Shown piece by piece: positions 1-10,058 of a DNA stretch of 64,000 nucleotides. The stretch is from Candidatus Epilinea brevis (lineage in GTDB: Bacteria; Chloroflexota; Anaerolineae; Epilineales; Epilineaceae), in assembly GCA_016710785.1 (NCBI GenBank), contig JADJUE010000004.1, positions 124,001 through 188,000 of the forward strand. The letters run 5' to 3'. Within the stretch, counting starts at the first letter, position 1; every line of letters begins with the position of its first letter. The position numbers were made by a program, and so were the translations under genes. The notes beneath the pieces are model-generated. The model worked only from the letters and a program-made list of their open reading frames with translations, was not told where the DNA came from and made no database searches.

Positions 1-252
1 CGCTTCTTCAACGACGATTATCGGCGAAGTGTGTGTGGCCGGTGCGGCCGTTTCGGCTACTTCCGAACCCGTTCGCCGTTGGGTTTCCAGCATGTTCTTG
101 CGCAGCGAAATCAACGCTCGGCGCAGGGTTTCAATGTCATTGACCAAAGCATCGACTCGGCGTCGCAAGTCGCGCACCTCGGCCTGCGCACGTTGCGCGG
201 TCATGAAGATCGCGACCATCGCGACAATGGAGACAAGGGCAAAGAACGTCAT
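1..252 (-). CDS. N-terminus of a membrane-anchored coiled-coil protein (partial)
   Basis: Minus-strand frame opening at ATG 252 and still open at the window edge (84 codons seen). Residues 1-18 form one hydrophobic helix (MTFFALVSIVAMVAIFMT). They are followed by a charged Arg/Glu/Leu-rich helix with coiled-coil spacing (residues 24-60), then an Ala/Thr-rich stretch. This arrangement is typical of the start of DUF2339-type multi-pass membrane proteins, but the diagnostic membrane part lies outside the window, so the family is only a guess. No clear Shine-Dalgarno sequence is seen. Confidence 0.6.
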   Translation of the reverse strand, partial: MTFFALVSIVAMVAIFMTAQRAQAEVRDLRRRVDALVNDIETLRRALISLRKNMLETQRRTGSEVAETAAPATHTSPIIVVEEA

Positions 253-510
253 AGTCACCGTCTTGTAGCGGGGATCAGGGATTCCAACCACCGCGCGGGG
301 AGTCTACACCCCCGCTCACCCAAGCGTCAACCACCCCATCAGCGCCACAAGCCCCCCCGTCGCAGCACCTACACCTGGACCGCAATCGGAAACGTGCGCC
401 ACGACTCGCGCGATGTAAGCCGTGGCCTCGACGCTGTGCCGGCCGTCCATCCGACCGTCGGCCTTGTCCGAGGCGGACTGTATCGCGCCCGCCCGGCCCC
501 GGTCAAGTCC

Positions 511-975
511 TCACCGCACCGCCTGCTTCACGAGCGCGCTGATCCGCTCCTCCTCGGCGGGGGTCAGATCCAACAGCGCAAAGCTGGTCGCCCACATGTT
601 GCCTTCGTCGAGGTTTGCATCCGGCTGGAAGCCAAACGTCGCGTACCGCGAGCCGAACTTGCTCGCCGCCTGAAAGAAGCAGACGACCTTGCCATCCGCG
701 TTGGCATAGGCGGGCATCCCGTACCAGGTCTTGGGCGCGAGCGTGGGCGCACTGGCGGTGATGAGTTCATGCAGGCGCGCCGCCATGGAGCGGTCCGGCT
801 CCGTCATGGCGTGGATGGCGGCCAGAATGGCCTCTTCGCCTACCGCCCTGTCCTTGCTTGCGCGCGCCTCCGCCTTCAGCTCCAGGGCGCGGGCCTTCAT
901 CGCGGCCTTCTCGTCGGCCGTAAACCCGTCGACGGCTGCTTTGGCGGGCTTCTTCGTGGCGGTCTTGGCGCTCAT
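511..975 (-). CDS. DUF1801 (YdhG-like) domain protein
   Basis: 154 residues, started at ATG 975 because GAGGAGATCTCC lies just upstream; the frame is open further 5' but without a ribosome site. An N-terminal Lys/Ala-rich tail (SAKTATKKPAKAAVDG) precedes a helical segment and then the DUF1801 core with TWYGMPAYANADGKVVCFF and FGFQPDANLDEGNMWA. DUF1801 proteins are small cytosolic proteins of poorly defined role (some named YdhG or iron-chaperone-like). The basic tail could bind nucleic acid, which is inference. It stands alone, head to head with the penicillin acylase gene. Confidence 0.8.
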   Translation of the reverse strand: MSAKTATKKPAKAAVDGFTADEKAAMKARALELKAEARASKDRAVGEEAILAAIHAMTEPDRSMAARLHELITASAPTLAPKTWYGMPAYANADGKVVCFFQAASKFGSRYATFGFQPDANLDEGNMWATSFALLDLTPAEEERISALVKQAVR

Positions 976-1334
976 GGAGATCTCCTCATCCAACGTGGTT
1001 GGCCCTGCCTTGGTGGAAGATAGGTCGTGGTGGTTCAGGCGACCCGGGTCAGCGCAAAGCGTCGCTCGAAGCCGCCCGGGACGAGGTATCTGAATCGCCT
1101 TGTGTCGACGGCGGGGATTGTACCGATGCTGGGCGACGATTGGAAGCCGATGGCAATGACATTCTGAAGCCGACGCCTCGAGCTTGCGCGCGCTGCTCGG
1201 GGAGGCCATACTGGCAAGCCAGAAGGCCGCGCCGACCGGTTGCGAGCGGCCATGGCCCGGCGGCGGGTCGCCCCGCATGGAACCGCGAGGCCTGTCCGTT
1301 TCCCAGCCGTGAGGCTTCAAGCAGGTTGAGGTGC
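976..1334. other. Intergenic region between divergent genes
   Basis: About 360 bases between the divergent DUF1801 and penicillin acylase starts. Frames across it are open on several phases, as expected at this base composition, but none has a ribosome site or family motif. It should hold both promoters; I see no confident -35/-10 pair. Confidence 0.5.
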
Positions 1335-3785
1335 ATGCCCGTGACACGCGTACTCTGGTCGAGGCGGCTGGCCCTCTTTGCCGCGGTCACCCTGGCCTTG
1401 GGCGGCCTGGGCTGGTTGTGGCTGCGCGCCAGCCTGCCGCGTACGGCGGGCCGGGTGTCGGTCCGCGGATTGCATGCGTCGGCCACCATCACCCGTGACC
1501 GCGACGGCGTGCCGCATATCCTAGCCGCGACGGATGCCGACGCCGTGTTCGCCCTGGGCTATGCCCATGCCCAGGACCGGCTGTGGCAGATGGAGTTCCA
1601 GCGCCGTGTCGCAGCCGGGCGACTCAGCGAAGTGCTCGGCGAGAGCACCGTGAACACCGACCGCTATCTGCGCACCCTGGGCCTGCACCGTGCGGCTGCC
1701 ACGGCCTACAAGGCTCTGGACGAAGACTCCCGATCGCTTCTCCGGGCCTACGCCGCCGGCGTCAACGGCTTTCTGGCGGAAGGGGGGCGCCTGCCGCCGG
1801 AGTTCGTCATCCTGCAGACCCGCCCCGAGCCTTGGCGCCCGGAGGACAGCCTGGGCTGGATCAAGATGATGAGCCAGGATCTCGCCGGGGATTACGAGAC
1901 CGAACTGCTGCGCGGGCGTCTGCTGGCGCTCCTGGGGCCGGAGCGCATGGCCGATCTGCTGCCGGATTATGTGGCCGGGGCGCTGCCCAGTGTGCCGGGG
2001 AGCGGCGGGCCCGCCGGCAGCGCCGCGCCGTCGCCCGCCCCCGTCCTCGACGCGCCGACCGCCGACGGACTCCTGGCCATGGGCGCAGACCTGCGGTCGC
2101 GCTTCAGCATGATGTTGCCGGGCGGCGGATCCAACAGCTGGGTGGTGTCCGGCCGGCTCGCGGCCAGCGGCAAGCCGCTCCTGGCCAACGATCCGCATCT
2201 TTCGGCCCGCATTCCCTCGGTCTGGTACCTGGCCGAACTGCACGGCGACCGCATCCACGCCGTGGGGTCCACGCTGCCGGGCGTTCCGGGCATCGTCATC
2301 GGCCGCAACGCGCACATCGCCTGGGGGCTGACCAGCCTCGTCGCCGACACCCAGGACCTGTATCTGGAACGTCTGGATCCCGACCGTGGGCGGCGCTACC
2401 AAACCGAGGCCGGCTGGCGGGATCTGACCCTGATCGATGAGCCCATCTGGGTGAAGGGGCGGCAGCGTCCGGAACCCTGGGTCGCCCGCCTGACCCGCCA
2501 CGGACCCCTCATCAGCGATGTGTTGGCGGATGCCGCGCAGCCGATGGCCCTGCGCTGGACGGCGCTGGACGACGACGACAGCAGCTTTGCCGCCCTCATC
2601 GCGATCGACCGCGCCGCCGGCCGCGCCGACTTCCAGGCTGCCCTGGCCCGCTTCGTCACCCCGCCGCAGAACTTCGCCTACGCCGACGACGCGGGGCATA
2701 TCGGCCTGATCGGCGCCGGACGCATCCCCTTGCGTCCCGAGGGCCTGCACGGTGAGCTGCCGCGGCCCGGCTGGGACGGTGCCGCGGAATGGACGGGGTT
2801 CGTCCCCTTCGAGTCCCTGCCACAGGCCTGGGATCCGGATCAAGGCTGGCTGGCCAACGCCAACCAGCTGCTGGTGGGCTCGAGCTATCCCTTCCATCTG
2901 TCCAACCAGTGGTCGCCCCCGTATCGCATGACGCGTATCTCTGGGCGCTTGAACGAGCTGTCGGAGCGAGGGGACATCACCTTGGATGACCTGCAGGCGC
3001 TGCAGCTGGACCGCCGAAGCCTGCCGATCGCCACCTTCGCCGCCGCCGCGCTGAAGCTGGGGGTCCCAGCGGCTTCCGGCGGCCTGGACCTGGTGCTGAA
3101 CGCCCTGCTAGCGGCGGCCGATGGGACCGTCGAACGGGACAGTCGCGGCGCGGCACTCCTGGAGGTTTGGTTCGCGGCCTTCGCCCGCGCCGCGTTGGTG
3201 GACGAGTTTGGAGAGGAGCTGGCCAGGACGGTGATCGCCGAGCGTCATCCGCAGCTGGTCGAACGGATGTTGGCCGGTGACGCGGGGGCGGCACTTTGGT
3301 GCGATGACCGCCGGACGATGGGCCTCGAATCATGCGCCGACCTGCTCAAGGCCAGCCTCGGCGACGCCCTGGAGAGGGTCGGGCTGCCCCGAGAACGACC
3401 GGACGACGCCCCGGCGTCGGCGGCGGCCACCTGGGGTGACCTGCACCACAGCCAATATCCCCACAACCCCTTCAGCGAGGTACCGCTCCTGCGGCCGCTC
3501 TTCCATCGCAGCATCGCCAACGGCGGCGACAGCTACACGGTCAACGTGGGCAACGTGGATCCGGAATCCCTGGACCAGCGCAACGTGCCGAGCTACCGCC
3601 AGCTGATCGACTTCGGTCGACCGGACACCGACCGCTTCATGCACACCACGGGGCAGAGCGGCAACTTGCTCAGCGATCACTACGACGACCTGATCGAACG
3701 CCACAGGGATGGGCAATACCTGGCCATGCGCTTGGACCGGTCGCCGCCGCCGGGCCAGGCGCTTGTGCTGGAACCACTGCCTTGA
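1335..3785 (+). CDS. Penicillin acylase family (S45) Ntn hydrolase
   Basis: 816 residues from ATG 1335 (GAGG 5 bases upstream). Residues 8-28 are a membrane/signal segment, so the enzyme is exported or anchored. The N-terminal (alpha) region carries RDRDGVPHI and ALGYAHAQDRLWQMEF, standard in this family. The auto-cleavage site and N-terminal nucleophile are seen as GGG-S266-NSW, followed by ANDPHLSARIPSVWY. The C-terminus has GQSGNLLSDHYDD. Family members hydrolyse amide bonds of penicillins, acyl-homoserine lactones or similar acyl-amides; the substrate here cannot be told. The next gene follows after 37 bases, so the two may be co-transcribed. Confidence 0.93.
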   Translation: MPVTRVLWSRRLALFAAVTLALGGLGWLWLRASLPRTAGRVSVRGLHASATITRDRDGVPHILAATDADAVFALGYAHAQDRLWQMEFQRRVAAGRLSEVLGESTVNTDRYLRTLGLHRAAATAYKALDEDSRSLLRAYAAGVNGFLAEGGRLPPEFVILQTRPEPWRPEDSLGWIKMMSQDLAGDYETELLRGRLLALLGPERMADLLPDYVAGALPSVPGSGGPAGSAAPSPAPVLDAPTADGLLAMGADLRSRFSMMLPGGGSNSWVVSGRLAASGKPLLANDPHLSARIPSVWYLAELHGDRIHAVGSTLPGVPGIVIGRNAHIAWGLTSLVADTQDLYLERLDPDRGRRYQTEAGWRDLTLIDEPIWVKGRQRPEPWVARLTRHGPLISDVLADAAQPMALRWTALDDDDSSFAALIAIDRAAGRADFQAALARFVTPPQNFAYADDAGHIGLIGAGRIPLRPEGLHGELPRPGWDGAAEWTGFVPFESLPQAWDPDQGWLANANQLLVGSSYPFHLSNQWSPPYRMTRISGRLNELSERGDITLDDLQALQLDRRSLPIATFAAAALKLGVPAASGGLDLVLNALLAAADGTVERDSRGAALLEVWFAAFARAALVDEFGEELARTVIAERHPQLVERMLAGDAGAALWCDDRRTMGLESCADLLKASLGDALERVGLPRERPDDAPASAAATWGDLHHSQYPHNPFSEVPLLRPLFHRSIANGGDSYTVNVGNVDPESLDQRNVPSYRQLIDFGRPDTDRFMHTTGQSGNLLSDHYDDLIERHRDGQYLAMRLDRSPPPGQALVLEPLP

Positions 3786-3822
3786 GTCGCGGCCGGGCGG
3801 ATCGCCGGTCAAGGAGGATACC

Positions 3823-4527
3823 ATGAACCCACACCCGCCGGAGCCCACGCAGGTGGCGCGCGGCCCCATCATCAAGCGCGCGGCCTTGGGTTTCGTCGCC
3901 GCGGTGCTCGCCTTGGTGGCGCTGTTCTTCCTGCCCGCTGGAACCTTCGACTACTGGCAGGCCTGGCTGTACCTCGCGACCTTGCTGACCCCGGTTGTCG
4001 CCCTCGGCATCTACCTGGCGCTGCGCGACCCGGAGCTTCTGGAGCGCCGCATGCGCACGCGGGAGACGGAGCTGCGGCAACAGCGGGTGATCCGGATCGC
4101 AATGGTCTGCTTCATCGCCGGCTTCCTCCTGCCCGGCTTTGATCGCCGCTTCGGCTGGTCACAGGTGCCGCCCTGGGTGGTAATCGTCGCCGACGGCGTC
4201 GTCCTGCTGGGCTATGCGCTCTTCGTCCGGGTGCTGCTCGCCAACCGCTTCGCCTCTCGCGTGATCGAGGTGATTCCGGACCAGCCTGTCATCAGCAGCG
4301 GTCCCTACGCCGTTGTGCGCCACCCCATGTACGTGGCGATGCTGCTGATCTGGCTCGCCTCCCCGATCGCCCTCGGCTCCTGGTGGGGCGTGCTGCCGCT
4401 GCTCACCATCGTCCCCATCCTGGTGCTGCGCATCGCCGATGAAGAGGCAATGCTCCGTCGCGATCTGCCGGGCTACGCCGCGTACTGCGCCAAGGTGCGC
4501 TACCGCCTGCTTCCGGGCATCTGGTAG
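3823..4527 (+). CDS. Isoprenylcysteine carboxyl methyltransferase-like membrane protein
   Basis: 234 residues from ATG 3823, preceded by a strong AAGGAGG. Five or so hydrophobic helices are visible. The ICMT/PEMT signature is GPYAVVRHPMYVAML (residues 160-174), with the C-terminal DLPGYAAYCAKVRYRLLPGIW-type ending that binds S-adenosylmethionine in this fold. Bacterial members are methyltransferase-like integral membrane proteins; the substrate is usually unknown. Lies 37 bases after the acylase gene, same strand. Confidence 0.88.
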   Translation: MNPHPPEPTQVARGPIIKRAALGFVAAVLALVALFFLPAGTFDYWQAWLYLATLLTPVVALGIYLALRDPELLERRMRTRETELRQQRVIRIAMVCFIAGFLLPGFDRRFGWSQVPPWVVIVADGVVLLGYALFVRVLLANRFASRVIEVIPDQPVISSGPYAVVRHPMYVAMLLIWLASPIALGSWWGVLPLLTIVPILVLRIADEEAMLRRDLPGYAAYCAKVRYRLLPGIW

Positions 4528-4558
4528 GGCAGGCGGCTAAAGCGGTTGTCTTCCTTTC

Positions 4559-4577
4559 ATGCCGACTAAGTCGGCAT
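4559..4577. terminator. Palindrome between convergent genes
   Basis: ATGCCGACT-A-AGTCGGCAT, a perfect 9-bp inverted repeat with a one-base centre (or 8-bp stem, 3-base loop), placed between the convergent ICMT and LVIVD genes. It could act as a bidirectional terminator, though there is no T-run. An operator is the alternative. Confidence 0.45.
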
Positions 4578-4605
4578 TACCGTGAGGACCAGGCGGTCGC
4601 GCCCT

Positions 4606-7600
4606 TTATGGCTCCGTCCTGGCCAGATTCAGGACCCCGTTCGCCTCCGAGGCGCCGGAAATGTAGGCCACCCAATCGCCGAGGTTCAGCAAGGATGGCG
4701 AGCCGTAGGGCGTCGATTGGAACGGGGGACCCTCGCCCTCCGACGCATAGCCGCCCTGTCCATCAGGCCGCAAGACCTCAAGGGCAAGGTGGGAGTCCGA
4801 TCCCGGGGCCGTTGCGCCGGCGATCACCGGCATGACGAGCCGTCCGTCCGGCAACTGGATCAAGTCTCCGAGCGGATGGTCGCTCCAGAGCATGACCGTG
4901 ATTCGGCCGGATAGCTTCAAGCGGTGAAGCACGCTGGAGCGGCTGGGCTCCTCTGCCAGATCGACAGTGGCCAGATAGCGGCTATCGCTGCCGATGGGCG
5001 CCGAGTTGTTGTCGATGATGGCGAACACCGTGTCGCCGATGCGCTTGATGCCGCTGGTGGCAAAAGGCAAGTTGCCCATGTGTTGGGGCGGATCCGTTCG
5101 CAGATCGAAGACCGCGGTGGCGTCCTCGGGCTGCCATTCGCCCCCGACCGGTACCTGGCTGTGATGTCCAGTGGACACGTATGCACGACCGCGGTCGAGA
5201 AAGAGATCGACCACATCGGAAGCCACCGGAACCGCGATGCTGCCGCGCAGCCGAAGGGGCGCACCAGCCTCGGCGGAGAGGAACTGAAAGACGGGAACGT
5301 TGTTATCACCAGGCCCTTGAGGCTGCAGCTTCACGCCGACGGTCGAACCGTCACGAAGGGCCCAGGCCGGGTAGCCGCCGGAGAGCTTCGTCTCCGACAC
5401 CACGCGCGGATGGATGATATCCGTGGCGTCCAGTCTCAGGATGGAGGGCTCCATGTCCTCGAACGCTCGGAGAGCCAGCGCGTCCCGTGGGTCATCCAGC
5501 ATCATCCAGTGAACGAACGGTGGCAACGCCATGCGACCCAGCGGACGCGGATTGGCCGGATCGCTCGCGTCCAAAGCCAACCACGCGGTGGGTCCCGCGC
5601 CCCGGAAGTAGGGGCCGACACAGAGCTGCGTCCCCGAGCCCACCATGCGACTGGTCTCCAACGGGAATGCGGCCAACTCCCCCTCTGTCGGTGGCTGGTC
5701 GGCACTGCCGGGCGAAAGCGTCGCGAGGTCCGACCACACCAAGCCGCCTACGGCCAGTAAGCCATTGACCGCGCCGGACTGCACCGCCAGGGACCGCCCG
5801 CCGGCGATCCGCAGCGATCCCGGTTGCCATCCGTTCGCCTGCTCCCACCTCGCTTTCCGGAGCGGCAGCCCGGCCTCGGTGAGGGAGACGCTGGTGACGC
5901 CGGGCACTCCCTGCACAAGCAGCCAATCGTCGGTCACGGCCAGGTTGTGGACGGCGAAGGGCAGCGACCAGATTCCGGGCGCCGCCGTCAGCGCCGCCAT
6001 CCAGGCCAGATCGTCGACCAACTGACCATCCGACTGCACCGTGAATGCCGTCACGCCGACGCCGTCCGCGGTCTCGGCCAGTCCCTGAACGAAGACGTTT
6101 CGGCTGTTGGCGCCGACAAACGGTCTCGCGCGGCTGACGACTTCGCGGTCGATGATGACCTGGCGCTCGGAGACCCAGCGCGGTCGATCCGCATCGGCAA
6201 GATCGGCGACTGCCAGTCTGCTCGTTCCGCCCTCAGGCTCGCCCAGCCAGATCAGCCAGTCGCCGACCACAGCCATCGCCAGGCCGGTTCCACGCACGCC
6301 AAGGAGGGCGGCGATGCGCGGCTTGCCGATGCGACCCAGATCGACGACGACGATGCCGGCGTCCTTCGTCGCCACGTAGGCCCGCTCGCCACGCAGGGCG
6401 AGGTCCACGGCGTGATCCGGCAGGGTGAGCTGACCGAGCAGCTGCGGCGCGCCGCCGTCGGGCCGGCTGAGCGTAAGGAGGTGCCTGGCACCGGCGATGC
6501 CCACGAGGTGGCCCGTGGCCGGCGCCAACAACCGAAGCGCCGCCGGCAGGTTTCCGGAGCGCGCCGCAATCTGGATTGCGCCGTCACGCCAGTCCAAGGC
6601 CACCACCGTGAGGCCGTCGCCGGCCCATGCCCGGTCACCCTCGGCGGCGATGGCGGCGAAGCCAGGGCCGATGCTGCGTATGTCGCTGAAGCGCGCGGGC
6701 TTCGCCGCCAGGTTCTGGTCGCCGACAAAGGGCAGGTAGACGCTTCGCCAAGGGGCCAGCGGATCCGGCGTGGGCAGCACCCTGGGCGTGGGCAGGGCCG
6801 GTGTGCCGGAGGCGCCCGGACCTGGACCGATGGGCGTCGTGGACGCGGGAGGTGGCGGCGGGACGGTCGGGGCTGAACCCTCGGCGGTCGTGATCAGCAG
6901 GAGACCCAGGGCATCGGTCGACAAGATCCAGCGCTCGCCCGGGTCCATGCTCGTGGCGCCAGCTTCCAGGGCGGTGAGCGACAAGGCCCCCGGGAGTCCC
7001 AGGAGCGCGCGATAGCTCCACTCGCCATCGACCGGGGCATCCAACAGGGCGAGACCCGGACCGCCCAGCAAAGCCACTTGGGAAGGCAACGCACGGATCG
7101 AGACATCGCCGCTAAAGCCTGTCCAGGGCAGCTCCATACGCGCTGTCTCGCGCAACGTCAGGCCGTCCACCCTCTGCGCATGCAAGGTGCTAGCGCCGAA
7201 CGGCACAAAGCTGTCGGCGATGGACATCAGCTCAATGCCCGGTCGGTCGCCTTCGACCTGGCGAGCGCTCAGCCTGCAGTTCAGCGCGCCCAGAGTGCTT
7301 CCGGACAAGGTCTGAGTGAGCAAGAGGCTGAGCCGGTCAAGGAGCAGCAAGGAATCGTCGACGGACACGTAGACCTTGTCGGCGGCATGAAAGCAGGTTC
7401 CGGGGACCGTGCCGGCGTCCGCCTTGGCAACGCGGGTGAGCGTGTCTGGGCCTATCCGCCAACGTTCGATCGGCGCGGCCGGGGCACCGCCGGCGACAGA
7501 GTCCTCTTGGCTCACGTAGAGGTCATCATCCACAGACTGAAGGCGCCGCACCCACCGACCCTCGAGATCCGACTGAGCCACGGGCACCAGTCGGAGGCCC

Positions 7601-9039
7601 TCGCTCTGGAGGAGCCGCAGCCGGGCGGTCCCGAACGGCGCGTCCGATTCGACGGCCACCAGCAGTGGGTCAGGGCCGACGACCAGGGATCCGACCGCCG
7701 GATGGTCGTAAACCAGCGTCGAAGCCGCCCAGTCCGGTTCGCTCTCGCCGCCCAGACGCACGATCCCCTGACCACTGACGACGCCGTAGCGGCCATGCGC
7801 GGTGTCGACAACGTTCCTGTACACCGGCGGGTCGGTAATGCGGCCAAGCGTGGTGAGCGCCAACGGCTGCGTCCTGTCCAACACCCGCAGCCCTCCCTGG
7901 CGGCCACCGGTGCCCACCATGCGGGTATCGGTCGCGGCAAGGCGGGCCAGCGAGATCTCCACCGGGCTGCTGCTCACCAGGCGCGGCTGATCCGGGTCCG
8001 CGACGTCGATGACCTCAGTGAGACCACCGTCGCAGCCCGAGCCTGCGATCAACCGGCGATCGACGAGGAACAGGCCACCGCAGTCGCCGCGAGCGCCGAT
8101 CTGGACACTGCCCCGTGGGCGAACGCCGCCGTCCGGAGCGATGTCCAAGATCCGAACGCTCTGTTCTCTCGCCACGTAGACCCGCTTCTGGTTTGGGTCA
8201 ACGGCCATGGCCAGCACGTCGTCGGGTCCGAGGTCGAAACGGTTCATGAGCGCCAGGTCGCGGCCGGCGGTATCGTCGAAGACCCACAAGCTGTCCCCGG
8301 CCTCATTCGGCCGCAGGCCGACCGCCGCCACCATCCCGGGGCCCAGGGAGCGAAGCAGGGGAGTCCGCTCGGGCCAAGTGCGCTCGCCCCATCGGCTGCT
8401 CCACTTCACGGTGACCGAGGGTCGCGCCGGGTCTGCGAGATCCAGGGCCATGACCTTGAGTTCCGAACCGAGGTCGCTCCGGACAATGGCGCTGAGCCAA
8501 GCCCCGTCGGCAGCCGGAGCAAGGTCCAGGGACGCGTCGCCCAGGTTCAGCACGGCCACGGTCTGCGGCTTCAAGGGATCGGCCAGGCTCAAGCTGACCA
8601 GCTGCTCGTCATAGCCGTCCCGATAGCCGTCCTGCCCTACCAGGGCCAAGAGTCCCTCTCGCGCGAACAGCAGTTCGGTCACCGCTCCGTCGAGGACGGA
8701 CGACTGCCCCACCCATCGGGGTCTACGAGCATCCGCGACGTCGGCCACGGCGACCACGGGCCCGCGTCCGACATAGGCCAGATCACCTATCAGCAAGACG
8801 GGACCGGTGTCACCGCCTGCCTGGTCCAGTACCTGGAATTGCCAGGGGAGCGCTGCTTGCTGCGTGGCCTGCTCGCGAACGGTGGGTGATCGGTGGGCGG
8901 CCGCCGCGACCGCGACAGACCGATGACCAACGCGTTCGCGGGACACCGGCGCCTCGGGCACGACGCCGATTGCACTCAGCGCGACGACGGTGAACGGGAC
9001 TGCGATCCACGACCGACTCGCGACGCGGGCGATGCACAT
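4606..9039 (-). CDS. Large secreted LVIVD/beta-propeller-type protein
   Basis: 1477 residues if started at ATG 9039, chosen because GGAG sits 6 bases upstream; an in-frame ATG at 9054 has no such site. A signal peptide is evident (ASRSWIAVPFTVVALSAIGVV). The rest is two blocks (about residues 60-720 and 765-1477) of repeated short beta-strand units of the type V(Y/W)V-x-VVDL/VIDVADPDQPRLV, as in LVIVD repeat proteins, probably forming propellers. They are joined by a Pro/Thr-rich linker at about residues 725-760 ending SVYLPFVG. Likely an extracellular or periplasmic scaffold or binding protein; no catalytic motif is seen. It resembles the smaller AT-rich LVIVD protein at 21.3-23.5 kb. Confidence 0.8.
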   Translation of the reverse strand: MCIARVASRSWIAVPFTVVALSAIGVVPEAPVSRERVGHRSVAVAAAAHRSPTVREQATQQAALPWQFQVLDQAGGDTGPVLLIGDLAYVGRGPVVAVADVADARRPRWVGQSSVLDGAVTELLFAREGLLALVGQDGYRDGYDEQLVSLSLADPLKPQTVAVLNLGDASLDLAPAADGAWLSAIVRSDLGSELKVMALDLADPARPSVTVKWSSRWGERTWPERTPLLRSLGPGMVAAVGLRPNEAGDSLWVFDDTAGRDLALMNRFDLGPDDVLAMAVDPNQKRVYVAREQSVRILDIAPDGGVRPRGSVQIGARGDCGGLFLVDRRLIAGSGCDGGLTEVIDVADPDQPRLVSSSPVEISLARLAATDTRMVGTGGRQGGLRVLDRTQPLALTTLGRITDPPVYRNVVDTAHGRYGVVSGQGIVRLGGESEPDWAASTLVYDHPAVGSLVVGPDPLLVAVESDAPFGTARLRLLQSEGLRLVPVAQSDLEGRWVRRLQSVDDDLYVSQEDSVAGGAPAAPIERWRIGPDTLTRVAKADAGTVPGTCFHAADKVYVSVDDSLLLLDRLSLLLTQTLSGSTLGALNCRLSARQVEGDRPGIELMSIADSFVPFGASTLHAQRVDGLTLRETARMELPWTGFSGDVSIRALPSQVALLGGPGLALLDAPVDGEWSYRALLGLPGALSLTALEAGATSMDPGERWILSTDALGLLLITTAEGSAPTVPPPPPASTTPIGPGPGASGTPALPTPRVLPTPDPLAPWRSVYLPFVGDQNLAAKPARFSDIRSIGPGFAAIAAEGDRAWAGDGLTVVALDWRDGAIQIAARSGNLPAALRLLAPATGHLVGIAGARHLLTLSRPDGGAPQLLGQLTLPDHAVDLALRGERAYVATKDAGIVVVDLGRIGKPRIAALLGVRGTGLAMAVVGDWLIWLGEPEGGTSRLAVADLADADRPRWVSERQVIIDREVVSRARPFVGANSRNVFVQGLAETADGVGVTAFTVQSDGQLVDDLAWMAALTAAPGIWSLPFAVHNLAVTDDWLLVQGVPGVTSVSLTEAGLPLRKARWEQANGWQPGSLRIAGGRSLAVQSGAVNGLLAVGGLVWSDLATLSPGSADQPPTEGELAAFPLETSRMVGSGTQLCVGPYFRGAGPTAWLALDASDPANPRPLGRMALPPFVHWMMLDDPRDALALRAFEDMEPSILRLDATDIIHPRVVSETKLSGGYPAWALRDGSTVGVKLQPQGPGDNNVPVFQFLSAEAGAPLRLRGSIAVPVASDVVDLFLDRGRAYVSTGHHSQVPVGGEWQPEDATAVFDLRTDPPQHMGNLPFATSGIKRIGDTVFAIIDNNSAPIGSDSRYLATVDLAEEPSRSSVLHRLKLSGRITVMLWSDHPLGDLIQLPDGRLVMPVIAGATAPGSDSHLALEVLRPDGQGGYASEGEGPPFQSTPYGSPSLLNLGDWVAYISGASEANGVLNLARTEP

Positions 9040-9305
9040 CGTGTCGTACTCCATGCGTCAACTGAAGGTGCGGCGGGCGATGCGCAGCCTGCCGCTTTCG
9101 ACGGGACCAGTGGTTGGCAGCGAGGATACGCCGACGTCAGGGCGGGGTCAAGGCGGTCGGCTGAGAGTGCGACGGGCCACAGTCATGTTCCGCGCCCACA
9201 GGCGGTACCTGGCCACACCAGCGTCGTTGGCGAAGTTGCAGTTTATGACTATGGCCTCTCTCCGTTGACGCGGTAAGCGAGCTTCTGTTTCTTCAAACAC
9301 CAATT

Positions 9306-10058
9306 TCAGGGGCCGAAGAAGCTCCTCTCAGGAGTGGCAACCCTCTGCAGCGCAAGTTGCTCTGTCATGTACTGCTCGAACTGCGACGTGGTTGCTGACC
9401 AGCCGGTACGATGATTTACGCAGCTGGCATTCTCGATCTCACACCAGTTCCCTGCCTCGAGAGCTTCATACTGCTGGCCTGTCTGGCGCAGACTCAATAC
9501 AGCTTCACGTAGGGCGTAGTCTGCAAATCTAGGGCCATTTGGGAAGGGTGGCGTTGGTCCGTAGTAGTCCACTAGATATCCTACTCCACGCCCACCTGTG
9601 GCCAGTTGCCCGTACACCACGCCGGTATCACCGATCGCTATGTCCTTCAGCCGGTGACGAATGGTCGCGTGGTCTCGGCCATCCACGGTATAGTTTACGA
9701 CAAACGCCAGCAAGGTTGAATCACTTGGCAGATAGTGCTGTCGCACAGTAGCCAGTGCAATCTGATAGCGCCTTAGGACGTCAGTGCCGATTGGATTCAG
9801 CGGGCGCAATCCGTCCGTTGTCTCATACCGTGGTGCTAACAGTTCGGTCACCTCAACCCTGGCTGAGACGTCCACTAGCGGAACCCAGAGTGGAGGGGGT
9901 AACTCAGAGAGCGCACTGAACTGTGCCTCCCCGTTGGGCTGGATACGGGTGTAGTTGGAGCCTGTGTCGCGCTCGCCAGTGCGCATGCCTGAACAAGCCG
10001 ACACCAAAGCCAGTCCAACAATCGCCATGGGTATCGATACAGGATGTAGGATCTTCAC
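9306..10058 (-). CDS. Small predicted lipoprotein, unknown function
   Basis: 250 residues from GTG 10058 (AAGGAC upstream). The signal peptide ends in a lipobox, LALVSA-C-SGM. The mature part has YQIALATVRQHYLPSDSTLLAFVV, IGDTGVVYGQLATGGRG and LRQTGQQYEALEAGNW. I do not recognise the family, but the same words recur in a broken copy at 11.2-11.5 kb, so it is a local paralogous lipoprotein family. Codon use is less GC-rich than in the flanking genes, hinting at transfer. Two Cys near the end (CEIENASC) could form a disulfide. Confidence 0.75.
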   Translation of the reverse strand: MKILHPVSIPMAIVGLALVSACSGMRTGERDTGSNYTRIQPNGEAQFSALSELPPPLWVPLVDVSARVEVTELLAPRYETTDGLRPLNPIGTDVLRRYQIALATVRQHYLPSDSTLLAFVVNYTVDGRDHATIRHRLKDIAIGDTGVVYGQLATGGRGVGYLVDYYGPTPPFPNGPRFADYALREAVLSLRQTGQQYEALEAGNWCEIENASCVNHRTGWSATTSQFEQYMTEQLALQRVATPERSFFGP

